Source of the DNA: Pseudofabraea citricarpa
Taxonomy: Eukaryota > Ascomycota > Leotiomycetes > Helotiales > Dermateaceae
Assembly (NCBI GenBank): GCA_029641185.1
Contig: JAPWGK010000008.1
Coordinates: 620,001-684,000, forward strand
DNA: 64,000 bases
Direction of reading: 5' to 3'
The notes under the pieces were generated by a model. That model was not told where the DNA came from, searched no databases, and worked only from the letters and a program-made list of their open reading frames with translations. Of the stretch, positions 12,044 through 23,714 are shown one piece after another. Each line of letters starts with the position of its first letter. The first letter of the stretch is position 1. Both the position numbers and the translations under genes were made by a program.

Positions 12044-14912
12044 CAAGGGAGGAAGAAGATAGAAGGAACACTCGCTACTACAATGAACGTCAGAACGACA
12101 CCTCTAGCAGGGTGCGAGTTGTTATGAGAGAAAGAGGGGCCTTTGGTGATAGCAGGGGATCAAAATGGCAATAAAGCCCTAGTATTTGGGATGGATTGAC
12201 TGAGTTCCTAGATTGCCCAGCAAAGGGGGTTCTACGGTATCCACAAACAAGAAAGTGCACAAAAGAAATGGGCGGCAAGTTAAATAAGAGTAGGGATTCT
12301 CATCGTCGCAATACTTATATCCAGTCTATTAATTTCTGTGCTTCAGTCTATGAAAGAACTGTGTACATGATGATACTAGCCAATGTAGATCCGACTTATG
12401 CTATCTGGTCATATCAATTGAAGGCGAGGAAATGAAAGTAGGAAACATGGCAGTGGCATTAGGCCAGAAAATCATAGGAAGCAGATATCGAGAATCTTTA
12501 CATGGAGGAGACGACAAGTGAAAGAACTAACACTCACCCATACTTACGTATGATGTACTTTTCCTTGCCATGAATTCAAACTTACTATCCACTTCAAAAT
12601 CTCGCAGTGGAGATTGAATACCTTGGAATATGTCAACGAGGAGAACGTGAGTCAGAGTAGCATGGAAATTAGTGACGCACAAAAAGACGAAGAAACAATC
12701 GGGCTGACAGGATTTCTGCGAGAACGTCAAAAGCGAGTGTGAAAATAGGAGAAGGGGGCACTCAGACATGACTGCTGCCTATTGAAAACCTTTAGGAATC
12801 TGGGTGAGTAGGCAGCAGAGCTGAGCTGGACAATGAACAGACGGCCAGGTGTAAGTTCTTGGATTACTTTGACTTTTCGAATTGAACCCGTACGGATGAG
12901 AGGGTTGCTTCTATGCTAAAAGCTGAGAAGAATCCATGCAACGTGTGTACGACCCTTGAAACGATTGCCGCCGACAGAACTATCGTAAAATTAGTAAATG
13001 AATAGATCTAAAAATGGAGCTCTTTCTTGTAACGCTGTAGATTCGTGTGTAAGATTGATAGGGCATGGTAGACTTGCACATGGATTGTTTAAATTGCTGC
13101 CTTTCGCCTTCGGCAGTTGATCGTTCAGCTCATTGATATTGTACCATGACAAACCGGACTAACCTCCTGTCTCGTTCCAACTTCAGGTGCAGCTATCGTC
13201 AATCCATGTACCTTATTGCATGTCCTAGGTTTCGGAAAGTCAGCAGTGACGGGAGATGCTTCTAGAAGCTGAAGTTTCAGTGGTAGATGCAACAAAACGG
13301 CCCAACATTCGAGACCTGCATGTATCTTGAAGCTGTAATAAAAGAGCTGAAGATGTGATATCCATTCTGGACACTAGTGATGCAATAATCGCAAGGGTAC
13401 GAGGCAACTCTGTTCCCACTTCGAAGGAGTGCACTGATCTACAGTTCATCTCAACTTCGAGTTGCAACCTAGAGTTTCTTGGAATGTCTTCGGAGATAAA
13501 AGTTCATGTTATTCAGCCTTTCAGCCTTCCAGCCCAATTCAGGGGTCGATTAAGATACTGGTATGCAGTATGCTAGTACGCTAGCATGATGGGAAGAGTG
13601 GTCAAGCTTCAGCTCGTCGTACCTTGGCGACTGACGAGCCAGCAGAGACCACATGAAGATTTTCGATTGTCCGCAGATACCGTCCAGAAAAAGACCTTGG
13701 CCACGTAGCGCACAGAAAATATACTTGGTGACCTCATAGAGACTTCATACTTTCTCGATGTGACTGGCTTCGCCGATTTATTTCGGGGCCGCTATTCAGA
13801 TCCGGACTGTCGCAAAAATAGGAAGCATAGCCTGCTGCCTGTTTTGAACTAAGTTTCCCGGTCAGTAAATGTAGAATTAATTCATGGTCAACACCATACA
13901 ATGCGTTGTGGGTAAAGGGTAGTGCACTCGGCCTAGCCGTGGCTGGACTGACCGGTAGTCGAAGAGGCAGACGTTAAAATCGGCTAACGGTAAAGCAAGC
14001 GACGTAGACAATGGGCCTCCTTTCGGGCCGCATATGATGAAAATCCCTCAACATAGCCACGAAGAATTTGAGTCATTCTCCTCTTCGACTTTTCTTCCAG
14101 GCAGCAGATCAGAAACTCAGCATCCTCGAATTAATTTTCTTAGCAGAACTAAAGGCATTGTTGACTTAGCGGTGATGCTATGGAGAAATGAGTTCGGCAA
14201 CAGCTACCCGTACCACACACACGGGAGGACATTCTAGGCCGTTCGCCTATGCCGAGTGCACGCACGAGCAAGGTCGGTTCACAATTCATCCAACTTCCAA
14301 CAGCCAGTAAGGCTATCGCTAATCAGAAGCGCTCTCGTCACCCCCATCGATCAAGGAACAGGCTGTGACGGACAAAAAATGTGGCTTTGATGCTGCTCTA
14401 CAGGTACTCTGCAATGCTACTGAGGGAACAGAACTGTTGGAATATGCACACCATCTTGATTTGCAAGGTCGAGTAGTGGCCGATCAAAGAAACTTGCCGA
14501 AGCATGCCAAGTAGTTAGACAGTTCATGAGGAGAAGCTGTCCTACACACCATCCGTGAAATCGAACGCCTGATCCATTTCCTGCACGTTAGCTTCTTTGT
14601 TCACTGCCTTTGACCCTACATCCCCTGCCGGTTGGGGGCGCACTCAACGTTGTATCCGGCGATCGCTAATCTTCCCTCCTGAGCCACGAGAGAAGACAGT
14701 CATGATTGGAGGTTCGGGATTTATCCGTCACTGCTCATTCAACCGCGTTTATTTGATGCCCAATGCATCATTCAGTACTGTATGTGCGCCAATGAACATG
14801 TTGGATAGGTACCGTGTCTGTGTCTGCCAATAATGCAAGCAGTACAAGGCTCAATAGCATGGCATGGATAGCCTTATGAGATACTCGTCTCCAGCAGAAG
14901 TCGGAGGATTCT

Positions 14913-16831
14913 GCTTGCTTGCTTGCTTGCTTGTTCGCAGATTCGGCGTCAGTCCAATAAACGCAGTGTGATTCGAGGCCATCACACTCCAGACCAGCAG
15001 ACAATGCCACATGGAGCTCACCGATAAGACTCATCTGACTGACTGCAGGATCCGAAATGAGTTGCTTTCAGAAGGTACCATGGCCGTGGCTGCTTCTTCC
15101 GCGGCCATTGCTCTGGATTGCGTTTAATCAGCCACATCAAGGCTCCACCCTAGCCCCATGCTGCAAAAATCGCACGCCTCGTTCTGATGGCTCCGGGGTG
15201 GAGGCGGCGTACGGCTGAGCAGCTCTAGCATCCACTGACATCCAGGAGCAGTGAAACCGTTTTTCTCCAGGGGTGCTCTTTCCTCTTTCCTCATATGAAC
15301 CACCAGATCTTGGCACGCGTGTGTAGAACATTTGTCATATTATTCAGTGGATTGACTACTGTACAGTCTCGTCTCGTGTCGTCTCCAACATTAATCGCCG
15401 TTGCGTGAAAGCAATGAAGATCTGGAGACTAGACTAGACTCACGGACCTACTCTCTGGTCAAAAATTGAGACTTGTAATTTGGCTCCTGGTAATCGGATT
15501 ATGCTTCAGCTAGCTAGCATCGATCACCTTGCCCTCCCGCATCCCGTCACGATTTGCCAATGGCTCGCAGAGATGAGGGAGCATCGTTGAATGTTGGAGT
15601 TGGTTGACATTGTGAAAAATCGGACCAGAATATCGTCATCTGATTGCCCATAGCAACAGTGATAGGCCTGAGTAGGGTAGTGGATCCGCGCCGGGAGACT
15701 TGACCGGCCGGAACTCCGCAGACAATGGGCTGAAGGAGATCGCTTTGAGAATTGAGACGCGATGTCGAGCAAGGACAGGGCTGCTCGACACAGACCAGGA
15801 GCGGCCGCCGCCCATATATTGTTTTCAGATCCATGAACGATGAGGCATGGAATCACTGCATTTGGATAGGCATCAGCGAGACCGTGCTCTGTGTTCGTTC
15901 GTGTTGCCTGTCGAGTCTCTGAGCTGCACTGTTCTGTAAGGAGTACGGTAGGGTTTTGGCAGCTGTCATGGTTATGGCTGTAGCGGTGATTTGCACAAGG
16001 TTGCGGGTTTGATGGGTGATAGTGATAGGCTCGGTCTGGGCCACTTCTCCTTCCGGGGAATGTCTTCCGTGGTCACTCTTCGGCAAACTGGTACTGTAGT
16101 GATGGAGGAGGAGGAGGTGGTGGTGGTGTCTGCGTCTGTCTGTGTTCTGTGTGTCTTGCTGGTGCTGGTGCTGGTGCTGCTGATGCTGCTGGTGCTTGCA
16201 ACATAATCACACGCATAGAGATTGGCATCAGGTGGCCCAGACAGCCGGTCAAAAGAGAGAGTGCTCCACACCCTTTTTAAAATGAGAGCTTCTATGCGGG
16301 CGGGAGAAGAAGGTGTTGTGTTGTGTCGTGTTGTGCAGTATTGTGCTGTATGCTGTGCTGTGTTGTGTTGTATGTAGCAGCAGTCACAGTGCCGCGTGTG
16401 GTGAGGGAAGAAGGTACGGTGATGAAGTGGTGGTGGTGGTGCTAGTAATACTGGCAGTGGTGTCGCCGCCGCATCTGCCATCTGCCATCTGCCATCCGCC
16501 ATCCACCATCCATCATCCACCATCCACCATCCACCATCTGCCATCGCCATCCAGACAAGGATTTTGACCATACATGACATGAGCATCATTGACAACGGCG
16601 TCAATTGCGCGCGTATCCCCACACAGCACAGGCCGCCATACAGTCAAGTCCAGGTCAACATGAACATCAACACAAACCAGAATATGGTCCCTCGTCGCAT
16701 GATTCTCATACCATGAATCGTATACCGAGGTCTTGATGATCATACCCACTCGAGCTACGACGCCCCCCCATGCCATGTCGGTCCATTCTCGTGCTCGTGC
16801 TCATGCTCATGCTCATGCTCATGCTCATGCT
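14913..16831. repeat. Cluster of simple repeats
   Basis: Several unrelated simple repeats lie in one stretch: a GCTT tetranucleotide run (14913-14932), a GCTGGT-type run (about 16158-16196), a TTGTG-type run (about 16312-16372), a CCATCCA/CCATCTG heptamer array (about 16472-16556, roughly a dozen copies) and a GCTCAT hexamer run (about 16791-16831). They sit in the gene-poor stretch upstream of the SANT/Myb-like gene. They explain the spurious long open frames there. Confidence 0.85.
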
Positions 16832-18527
16832 TTCAGGCTCCAGTTCAGGCTTCATACTCGCATCTCCCTCTCCCCACGACACTACTGCCTGCCAGCCTGC
16901 GACGGACTGCGCGCCCTGCCTAGAAGAAGGTGGGCGAGCACAGGGATGCCAGCAGACCAAGCGTGCCAGCCTAGACGAAGGGGGAATGGACACACTTTGA
17001 CACAGCCGCTGTCAACGCTGCCCGATACCTTTCCAGGATGCATCGCAATCACAACGGCCAGGTTGTATTCACTCATTTCATATGCGACGACGTCAGAAAC
17101 TGGTAGGGGGGCCCGGCGAGCACAGAATGGGCAGTGGGCAGTGGGCAGTGGACAACTGTCTCCATTACAGTACGAGAACATGAACATCCGTCTCCTTATG
17201 ACATCCATGGACGTCCAACTGCACCCCCTCGTAACAGGCGCTGCTAAGGGACGAACACATCACTTTTGCTGCACGTCGATCCCGATAGCGTATGGCTCGT
17301 CATGGATGCAACGAGCGCTTGAGCTCTATCAGGCCAAAGAAGCTTCCTCGCGCCAAAAGTCAACGTTGGTGACATGGGCCAAATCTTTCTCCTCCTGCTG
17401 CTGCAGCTGTGCCACGAATGCAAGCAAATCACAGCCCGGCCTCAAATGCAGTGCGCGCGCGTAACGCGCAAGGCTTTCTATGCTCCCTGCTAGCAGCCCC
17501 AGCGACATTGTCTAATTCGCCCACGGGTCCAAAAGGCCCTGCTAGTCCAATCCGTGTACCAGTTCCTCGGGCCCATGGCTCGGACGCTGCTCAATCACGT
17601 TACGAGAAGATACACCATCGTCGCCGAAACGCGGTGTACAGGGCGCAGACGATCGACTGGATTCTTGATGGCCAGCTACCGGTCGGTCTTAAGGTCGATC
17701 TGAACGGTGCTCTGTAGCGAGGCTGACTCCGAGATGCATATGAGAGATGCACGGAGAACAGACAGACAGACGCAGAGAGACAGACGCAGACGCAGAAGCA
17801 AGAAGCAAGAAGCAAGAATAGCTCGTTTAGTAATCGCCTGCTTTCTTTCTGTATGACTGTCTGTCCGTCCCAGTCCTGGAATCAATAGCTCGCTCGTCAT
17901 CGGTGGCAGCACCAAGGCAGGAGGAGGACGAAGAGATGGAAGAAGAGTCAGGACCAGACGCACCACAGGCTGCCATTTCCAAGCATGCCCCAACTTGTCC
18001 ACCGCTGCCAGATCCTCGCACACAAACAAACCCGAATCTGCTCTCAGTCATGTTCATCACGGTAGCTATGCCGTCGGTCCGGCTCGATCCTTGTACCATG
18101 AGTCTTGAGCCGGCCCTCTCTGATGTTCCCCTTTTGCTCTTACCCCCGCAGCTTCCACCAACAGCCTGCACAGAGATCGCCAACGCACTGTCCAGTAGGG
18201 CTTTGGTGGCACCATGCAACTACGGTTGACTGTTGAGCTGTAGACGAGCCTGCCCACCCCAAAGTGCCGTGCACTTCGCTTCTTAATGCCTTGCCCGGCG
18301 GCTATCATGCACAATCCACCTTGTATCTGCACTTTTCTCTGCGACCTTGGGGTCGTCCTTTTCAGACCCGGGCTCAGGAATGCTACGCCTTTACTCTTGG
18401 ATAAAGTCCTAGGTTGCTGTTGGCACAAGCCTATAGTGGTCCTGGCCGCGGCCACCTAGGCTCTCCCACTTCACCTACGCTTTTCGTGCGTTTGTTGCAA
18501 CACAAGGCGGATTCCTTCGCTTGACTC

Positions 18528-18537
18528 TTATATAATT
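18528..18537 (+). promoter_or_regulatory. Candidate TATA element
   Basis: TTATATAATT about 175 bp before the start codon of the SANT/Myb-like gene, within a pyrimidine-rich leader. The position would suit a core promoter with a leader of about 100-150 bases; no transcript data support it. Confidence 0.35.
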
Positions 18538-18711
18538 ATCAAACGGGATCCTGTGTGTGGTGCATTGTTCTCCTCCATTGACACTCGACACCGTCCATCG
18601 TCTCCAAGTCTTCTTATCACAACTCGGATCTCCAACCTGCACATCCTCTGAGTATAATCAGTGACAGCTTCTTAGCCAGCGACCTCCCAGTACCAAGCAC
18701 TACTTGGTTCA

Positions 18712-20261
18712 ATGCTGATGATGGGCGACTCTTCATATTCAAACCACTCTGGACGATCAGAGTACCGAACAGAGTGGACTCCCTACAGCGCTGTATGCTT
18801 TCCATGTCGGATACATGGAGCAACTTCGCCTGCTAATGAGTATCAGGTTTCTTCATTCAACTACCCAGCAACATGCGATTCGTCTCTGACTACCCCGAAC
18901 ACGACAATCCACCCCCAATCCATGCCATTGAGGATGGCGCCCATCAAGCAGGAAGCGCCATCGCCTTCAACCGGTCCAAGCTATCAATACTATCCTGACG
19001 ATGGGTTCACTGATATGAGGTGTAGATCACCCATGAAGTTCAGGGATCCCTCGACAACAAAGCCGGCCGTAACATCGAATAACGAGACTGATTATCCTCC
19101 CTCCCCTTTCTTCTCTCACGAGCCTTACTATGGGAACTTTTCTGTCTCCGCTGGAAGCTCTTCGTCATTTCCAACTTCAGGGATGACGGCGAGTCCAGTA
19201 ATGGGTACTCATGGGCACCATCAGTCTCTTGCTCAACTACCTCTCCCACAACCGAGTCAGCTCAGTGCAGGAGGTTACCGAAGTCAGTACCAGGCTCCGA
19301 TTTTGATCGCTCCAGACCCAAGATCTCGCAAGCCCTCCACCACCAGTACGCAAATTGGATCTCGGCGTCAGGGCTCCTTGGACTCGTCACTATCAACACC
19401 ACGGTCAACCCACGCAGTTCAAGGACCCGGAGGATCCCCCTATCTAAAGAGCCAGGAGACTACCTCCAATGCCAACAGACAGCGAAAGAGAAAGACACCT
19501 ACTCAGGGCCCCCTGGGGAATGAAAGTGATGGTGAATCAAGCGGAGGCGATCCAACTGAGCACCTCCTTCTGGTGCAGCTCCGTGACAACGAGGGGTTAC
19601 CATGGAAGGTAGTCCAGGACGAATTTAACAAGCGAACTGGCCAAGATAAGAAGATTCCTTGCCTCGAGATGCGACTCAAACGACACCGAGAACGCACTCG
19701 TCGTTGGACGGAGGTTGATGTACGTAACCAAGCTCGATAATAAACCGCAGGCAGAGGAAACTGACTCTCGGCCAGGAACGAGCACTCAAGAATGCTCATA
19801 ATAGCTATAAGAAGAACAAGTATGAGCATATTTCTCATCTCATGCTCAAATATGGCTGTGAGGACCGTTGGACCAAAGAAGCGGTCAAAAAAAAGCTAGA
19901 AGCCATGTACCCCGATGGCTCACCACAGCCCTCGAATGCGCCAGTGCGTAGGAGGAGACGAAGGGGAGAGAACGAGTTTAATATATGGTCTTATCGAAGG
20001 GATAGCTTACACGATGCAGGAGGGCGAACAAATGCAATGCCAGGCAGTAATGGCACACCGGAGATCAGACGCCGCCTACCCAGCGAAATCTTGCAATCGC
20101 AGCAACTCCGGCCTTTGCAGTTTCCATCACAGCAAGGCGAGAACCAGCAACAGTACCAGTCATTACCAGCAACAGTACCAGTCATTACCAGCAACCACAC
20201 AGCAGAATATAAATTTTGGGGAGAATCTTGGACAACCACGTCAAAACATCTGGGGTCTTGA
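18712..20261 (+). CDS. SANT/Myb-like DNA-binding regulator, fungal-specific
   Basis: Likely nuclear regulator. Exons 18712-18792, 18847-19719 and 19776-20261 give about 479 residues. The first intron (18793-18846, 54 bp) has GTATGC, a GCTAAT branch and ATCAG; being a multiple of three with no stop, its retention would also stay open. The second intron (19720-19775) has GTACGT and CTGAC. The N-terminal half is disordered, rich in Ser, Pro, Thr and Gln. A conserved two-helix-bundle-like block spans about residues 264-364, from HLLLVQLRDNEGLPWKVV through RRWTEVD and ISHLMLKYGCEDRWT to KKKLEAMYP. Its tryptophan spacing and basic helices resemble tandem SANT/Myb repeats. The tail is Arg- and Gln-rich. 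A 22-bp direct duplication near the 3' end shifts the frame and replaces the last ~20 residues. I do not know a gene name. Confidence 0.82.
20145..20195 (+). repeat. 22-bp tandem duplication inside coding sequence
   Basis: Two perfect copies of a 22-bp unit beginning CAGCAACAGTACCAG (20145-20166 and 20167-20188) plus a 7-base partial third copy. Because 22 is not a multiple of three, the second copy shifts the reading frame of the SANT/Myb-like gene. Confidence 0.95.
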
Positions 20262-23200
20262 AAGACCTTAGATCTGGATGAGGGAGGAGGAGCATCTGGT
20301 TCTCTTTTTCCCTTTTTTTTCTTTTTCTTTTTTCGAAGAGCTCTAAGGTTTCTTCGACCTTTTGACACACCACTAGGCAACGAGCCTTAGCACTATTCTC
20401 TTGGGCGGCCTTCTGTTTTGTAGCACCGGAGTTTTGAAGGGGCTAGCTATATATATGGGAGGAACTTTTGCTTTTTTCCCTTTTGCCTCTCGATATCTAT
20501 AAACCTATTTTCATACCTACCTAGGTACCTAGCTTTGCACCTAGCTTTGCACAACCGCTACTCACTCTCCATATCTAAATCAACAACCACATTTTTGGTT
20601 TCTCCTTAATCTTACACCAACGATCTGTTTCAATCTTGTATGCTTGAGGCAAGATTGACACTTGCATTGCATAACTACTTAGGTTGGCTTTCAGCATGTG
20701 AGTGCAGGTGGTTTCGTTAGTTATCACTAATCACGAAGAAGCGGTGACTATCGACGCATCGAAAAGCAAAGAAAGACAAGAAGGACGATGAGGTGACACT
20801 GACACTGGCGTCTCTTGCTTCTCCCTCAAACCCCTCCCCCCGTTTTTAGGCCCGACTCGATGCCCATGCCAGCTATCCTCCATCCTCGCCCTCTCACCTT
20901 CCTCAGAGCCTCTAGCTCATCTCTCGACCGAAGGGCCACAACCAGCAAGCAAGGAAATGAAAAGAAGGGAAAGGGATAGCGGTGAAGCAGAAAGTGGAGG
21001 CGGGAGGCGGAGCCAGCGTTTCTCTTTCGAGAGAGAGAGATAGAAAGAGCCAAGGGCAAGGACAGTGACCAGGACCAGGACCAGGACCAGGAGTTACCGG
21101 ACTTTTGGGATCGATCACTCTCGTTTATTCATTCATTCAACATCAAGACAAGACGAGATGAGACGAGACATGACGAGACGGGGAAGAGCGAGTTTGAGGC
21201 ACAGCACTAACTTAGGTACCTCGCACTAACTAACTGGCTAACTACCTACCGTCCGTCCGTTCGTTTTTTTTTCTCCATTTATCTACTTATGTCCTTGGCA
21301 TCGGCTTACCAATAGACGGCGCGCCCTCTAGCCTAGCCTCTCCCTAGCTCTGGACTCGACCTGGCTTTGACTCTGGCTTTAGCTCTGGCTCTGGCTCTGG
21401 CTCTGGCACTGGCACTGGCACTGGCACTGGCTCCCTGACGTCGTACAGGCGGGTAACGCAGACCAGAGAGAAATGCTGAGGCTAGAGGCTAGAGCAGACT
21501 AGACAGTTACTGGCTCTTTTGTGTTTTGGTACTCTTTGTTCTCGACGTCCGCGAGGGGTTTTTGCTTGCGTGTGTGCATGTGGTAGGTGACACGAAATCG
21601 AAGGACCGACTGCAATGGATGGATGACTGGTTGGGCTGGCATGGGATGGACGAGGATGGTCTAGATTTCTTCTTGGGCGGCGGCCGCCATGATGTGATGG
21701 GCACGGCGACGGCGACGGCGACGGACGACGAGGACGAGAGAGAGGACGAAGATGACAGGGGAGCAAAAGAGAAAAGGGAGATCACATTTGAACGTGCGTC
21801 AAGTGTATCAGTTTTATTCGAACGAGCGATCGGTTGGCAGGTAAGTAGGTAGGTGACTTGTGCGAAGGAGAGGCGGGCGGGGGGGGGGAGAAAAAGAGGG
21901 CATGGGGAGGGGGATTTGACACTTGTTTCTTCCCCTCAAACTGAATGGAGGGGGCAGAGGAGTCTTGGTTGGAATTTCGGGCATTTGCTTTCGCTTTTGC
22001 TTTTTGCATTTACCGTTGTTTTATTTTACTTTTTTGAGTGCTGACGCTTGATCTGGAAATCTGAGATGGCATGAGCGAGATTCGAGGGTTCCTGTGATGT
22101 GGCTGCTTACCTTGATCTCCATCTCTCCCTCCCTGTGCCATCTCTGCCTGCTTCCGTTTTTGTGTATGTGTTGGATGTTGGATTTCTGGTAGTGGATGGG
22201 GGTGTGGTCAGAAGCTTAATTCTCCCTCCCTCTCCCTCACTCACTCGCTCACGCCCACGGAGCAAGAAACCCAATCTCTCACGATACCAGAACCCGCGTA
22301 TTCCTCCTCCAGCTGCGTTTTTATTTTCCGTCTTGGTGCGTGCTCTGTTTTCTGTTTGGCTGTTTGTGGCGTGATAAGGAGGGAGATGAGATGGATGCCC
22401 TGTTGTTGTTGGAACGGAACGGCGAACGGCGAACGGCCAGCGAGCGCTGCGAGAGTGGCTGTGGGATAGGGGAATTGTTTTTCTGCACTTGTGTTGGATT
22501 TCTCTGTCCCTTTGCGGCACTGGCTGCCAGTGTGATGGTGATGGGTAGGTAAGGTAGGTAGGTGACATGTATCTCATCGGATGAATTCATCCGTCTCTCT
22601 GTGTTGTGTGGGTGTGGGTGGGTGGCTTGTTGGGTGAAAGCTCCTTTGCCACCGTTCACTCCAATACTGGATGCTTCTTCAACTGATGCAGAAGCTCTCC
22701 CTCTGTCTTCGAGCAGGCCGTTGTGTAGCGAGCACCAGCACGAGCATCGGCACAAATTCCTCCCACAATCTTCTATCACAATCCAGAACAGAAGCAGCAT
22801 CAGAAGGCCAAAAGCGCTCTGCAACAAATGAAAAAAAAGAGAGGGGGGATAGCACTGCCTTGCTCCTGTCCTCGTGGCTCAAATCCCTCACTCAACTGAT
22901 CAGAGCTCCAGCATCAGAGAACAGAAGAATTCCAAATCAACCCCTCCCCCTCCTCCCTTTCCCTCTCCCCCACCCCCAAAGAACTACCAGCCAGCCCAAC
23001 CTTCCAACCACTCAACATGCAAGAAGTACGTGAGATCTCCGATCTTGCTTGCTTACAAGTGGAGAGACTGTTTATCCCCCTCGAACTTCCCTCGCTACTC
23101 ACAGCACAGCATAGCCTCGATTTCAAGTGACGAAAGAGCACGATGGTCCATGGTGGACGGCAGCGGCATCTATTCGTAACCATAGCTTACCTGTGTGCTC

Positions 23201-23714
23201 TTCCTCTCTGCGATCTACTGCTACTATTACCCACGGAAATACGTCACCTCCCTCCCTGCCTGTTGGTGGTTGGCTTTAGCGAGCACACACCCACCCATTT
23301 GCATGCAGCATGGAAGAAAACATGGAGAAGAAAAGACGGCTCTGTGACTTGCGCTTCTTGAAACTCCAATGTAGCAAAAATGAGGTTCTTAGCTGTTTTC
23401 TTTGTTTGTTTCTAGTGTGCCTCTGCCATTAATCGAGTCGTATTAATTTATGGATTATGCTTGGCTTTGTTGCACCAAAGTGCCTCTTCGGGCACTCGGC
23501 CGAGAAGATACGGATATCTTTGACAGCACCTTACAATAATGAAAACTCATTGATCACTAGAGAGAAAAGCTACAGAGTGATTCGAGTGGTATCAATATCT
23601 CTACAAACGTGGGCTCAAGGTCAGTGAGTGCCTCAGCTCAAATGGCATCCACCGCCGGGTATCTATCTGCCCTAATTCAAACGCCAAACGCCATGCATGC
23701 AAAACACATGAAGA
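20262..23714. other. Low-complexity intergenic region
   Basis: About 3.4 kb without a supported gene, between the 3' ends of two convergent genes. It contains a CCTAGG palindromic element (20514-20532), a CTTTGCACCTAG duplication just after it, a GGACCA hexamer run (about 21066-21092), a CTGGCT/CTGGCA hexamer array (about 21361-21432), GGCGAC runs near 21700 and long polypurine/polypyrimidine tracts. Open frames up to 168 codons (for example 22321-22827 minus) read as Ser/Arg/Pro-rich low-complexity peptides in several overlapping frames. A transcribed long leader or non-coding RNA remains possible. Confidence 0.55.
21361..21432. repeat. CTGGCT/CTGGCA hexamer microsatellite
   Basis: Consecutive hexamers of CTGGCT changing to CTGGCA, about ten units, in non-coding DNA. 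A related GGACCA run lies at about 21066-21092. Confidence 0.85.

Larger units (their letters stand above)
11716..18711. other. Seven-kilobase gene-poor region with simple repeats
   Basis: No protein gene is supported here. Open frames up to about 240 codons (for example 15972-16622 minus, 16733-17464 plus) lie in repeat-rich DNA and translate to low-complexity or histidine/methionine-run peptides. From about 14.9 kb onward the DNA is dense in microsatellites and short minisatellites. The block ends at the start of an SANT/Myb-like regulator, so it probably contains that gene's long promoter and 5' leader. Non-coding RNAs cannot be excluded from sequence alone. Confidence 0.6.

Noticed and set aside
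15972..16622. 216-codon minus-strand open frame
   Set aside because: It runs through heptamer and pentamer simple repeats; the peptide is runs of Trp/Met/Asp and Ser/Thr with no domain, and the opposite strand is equally open.
16733..17464. 243-codon plus-strand open frame
   Set aside because: It crosses the GCTCAT hexamer run (His-Ala repeat) and lacks any conserved segment; likely chance.
22321..22827. 168-codon minus-strand frame, with similar overlapping ones
   Set aside because: Low-complexity Ser/Arg/Asn-rich peptide in a polypyrimidine region; several frames are open at once, which argues for biased composition rather than coding.
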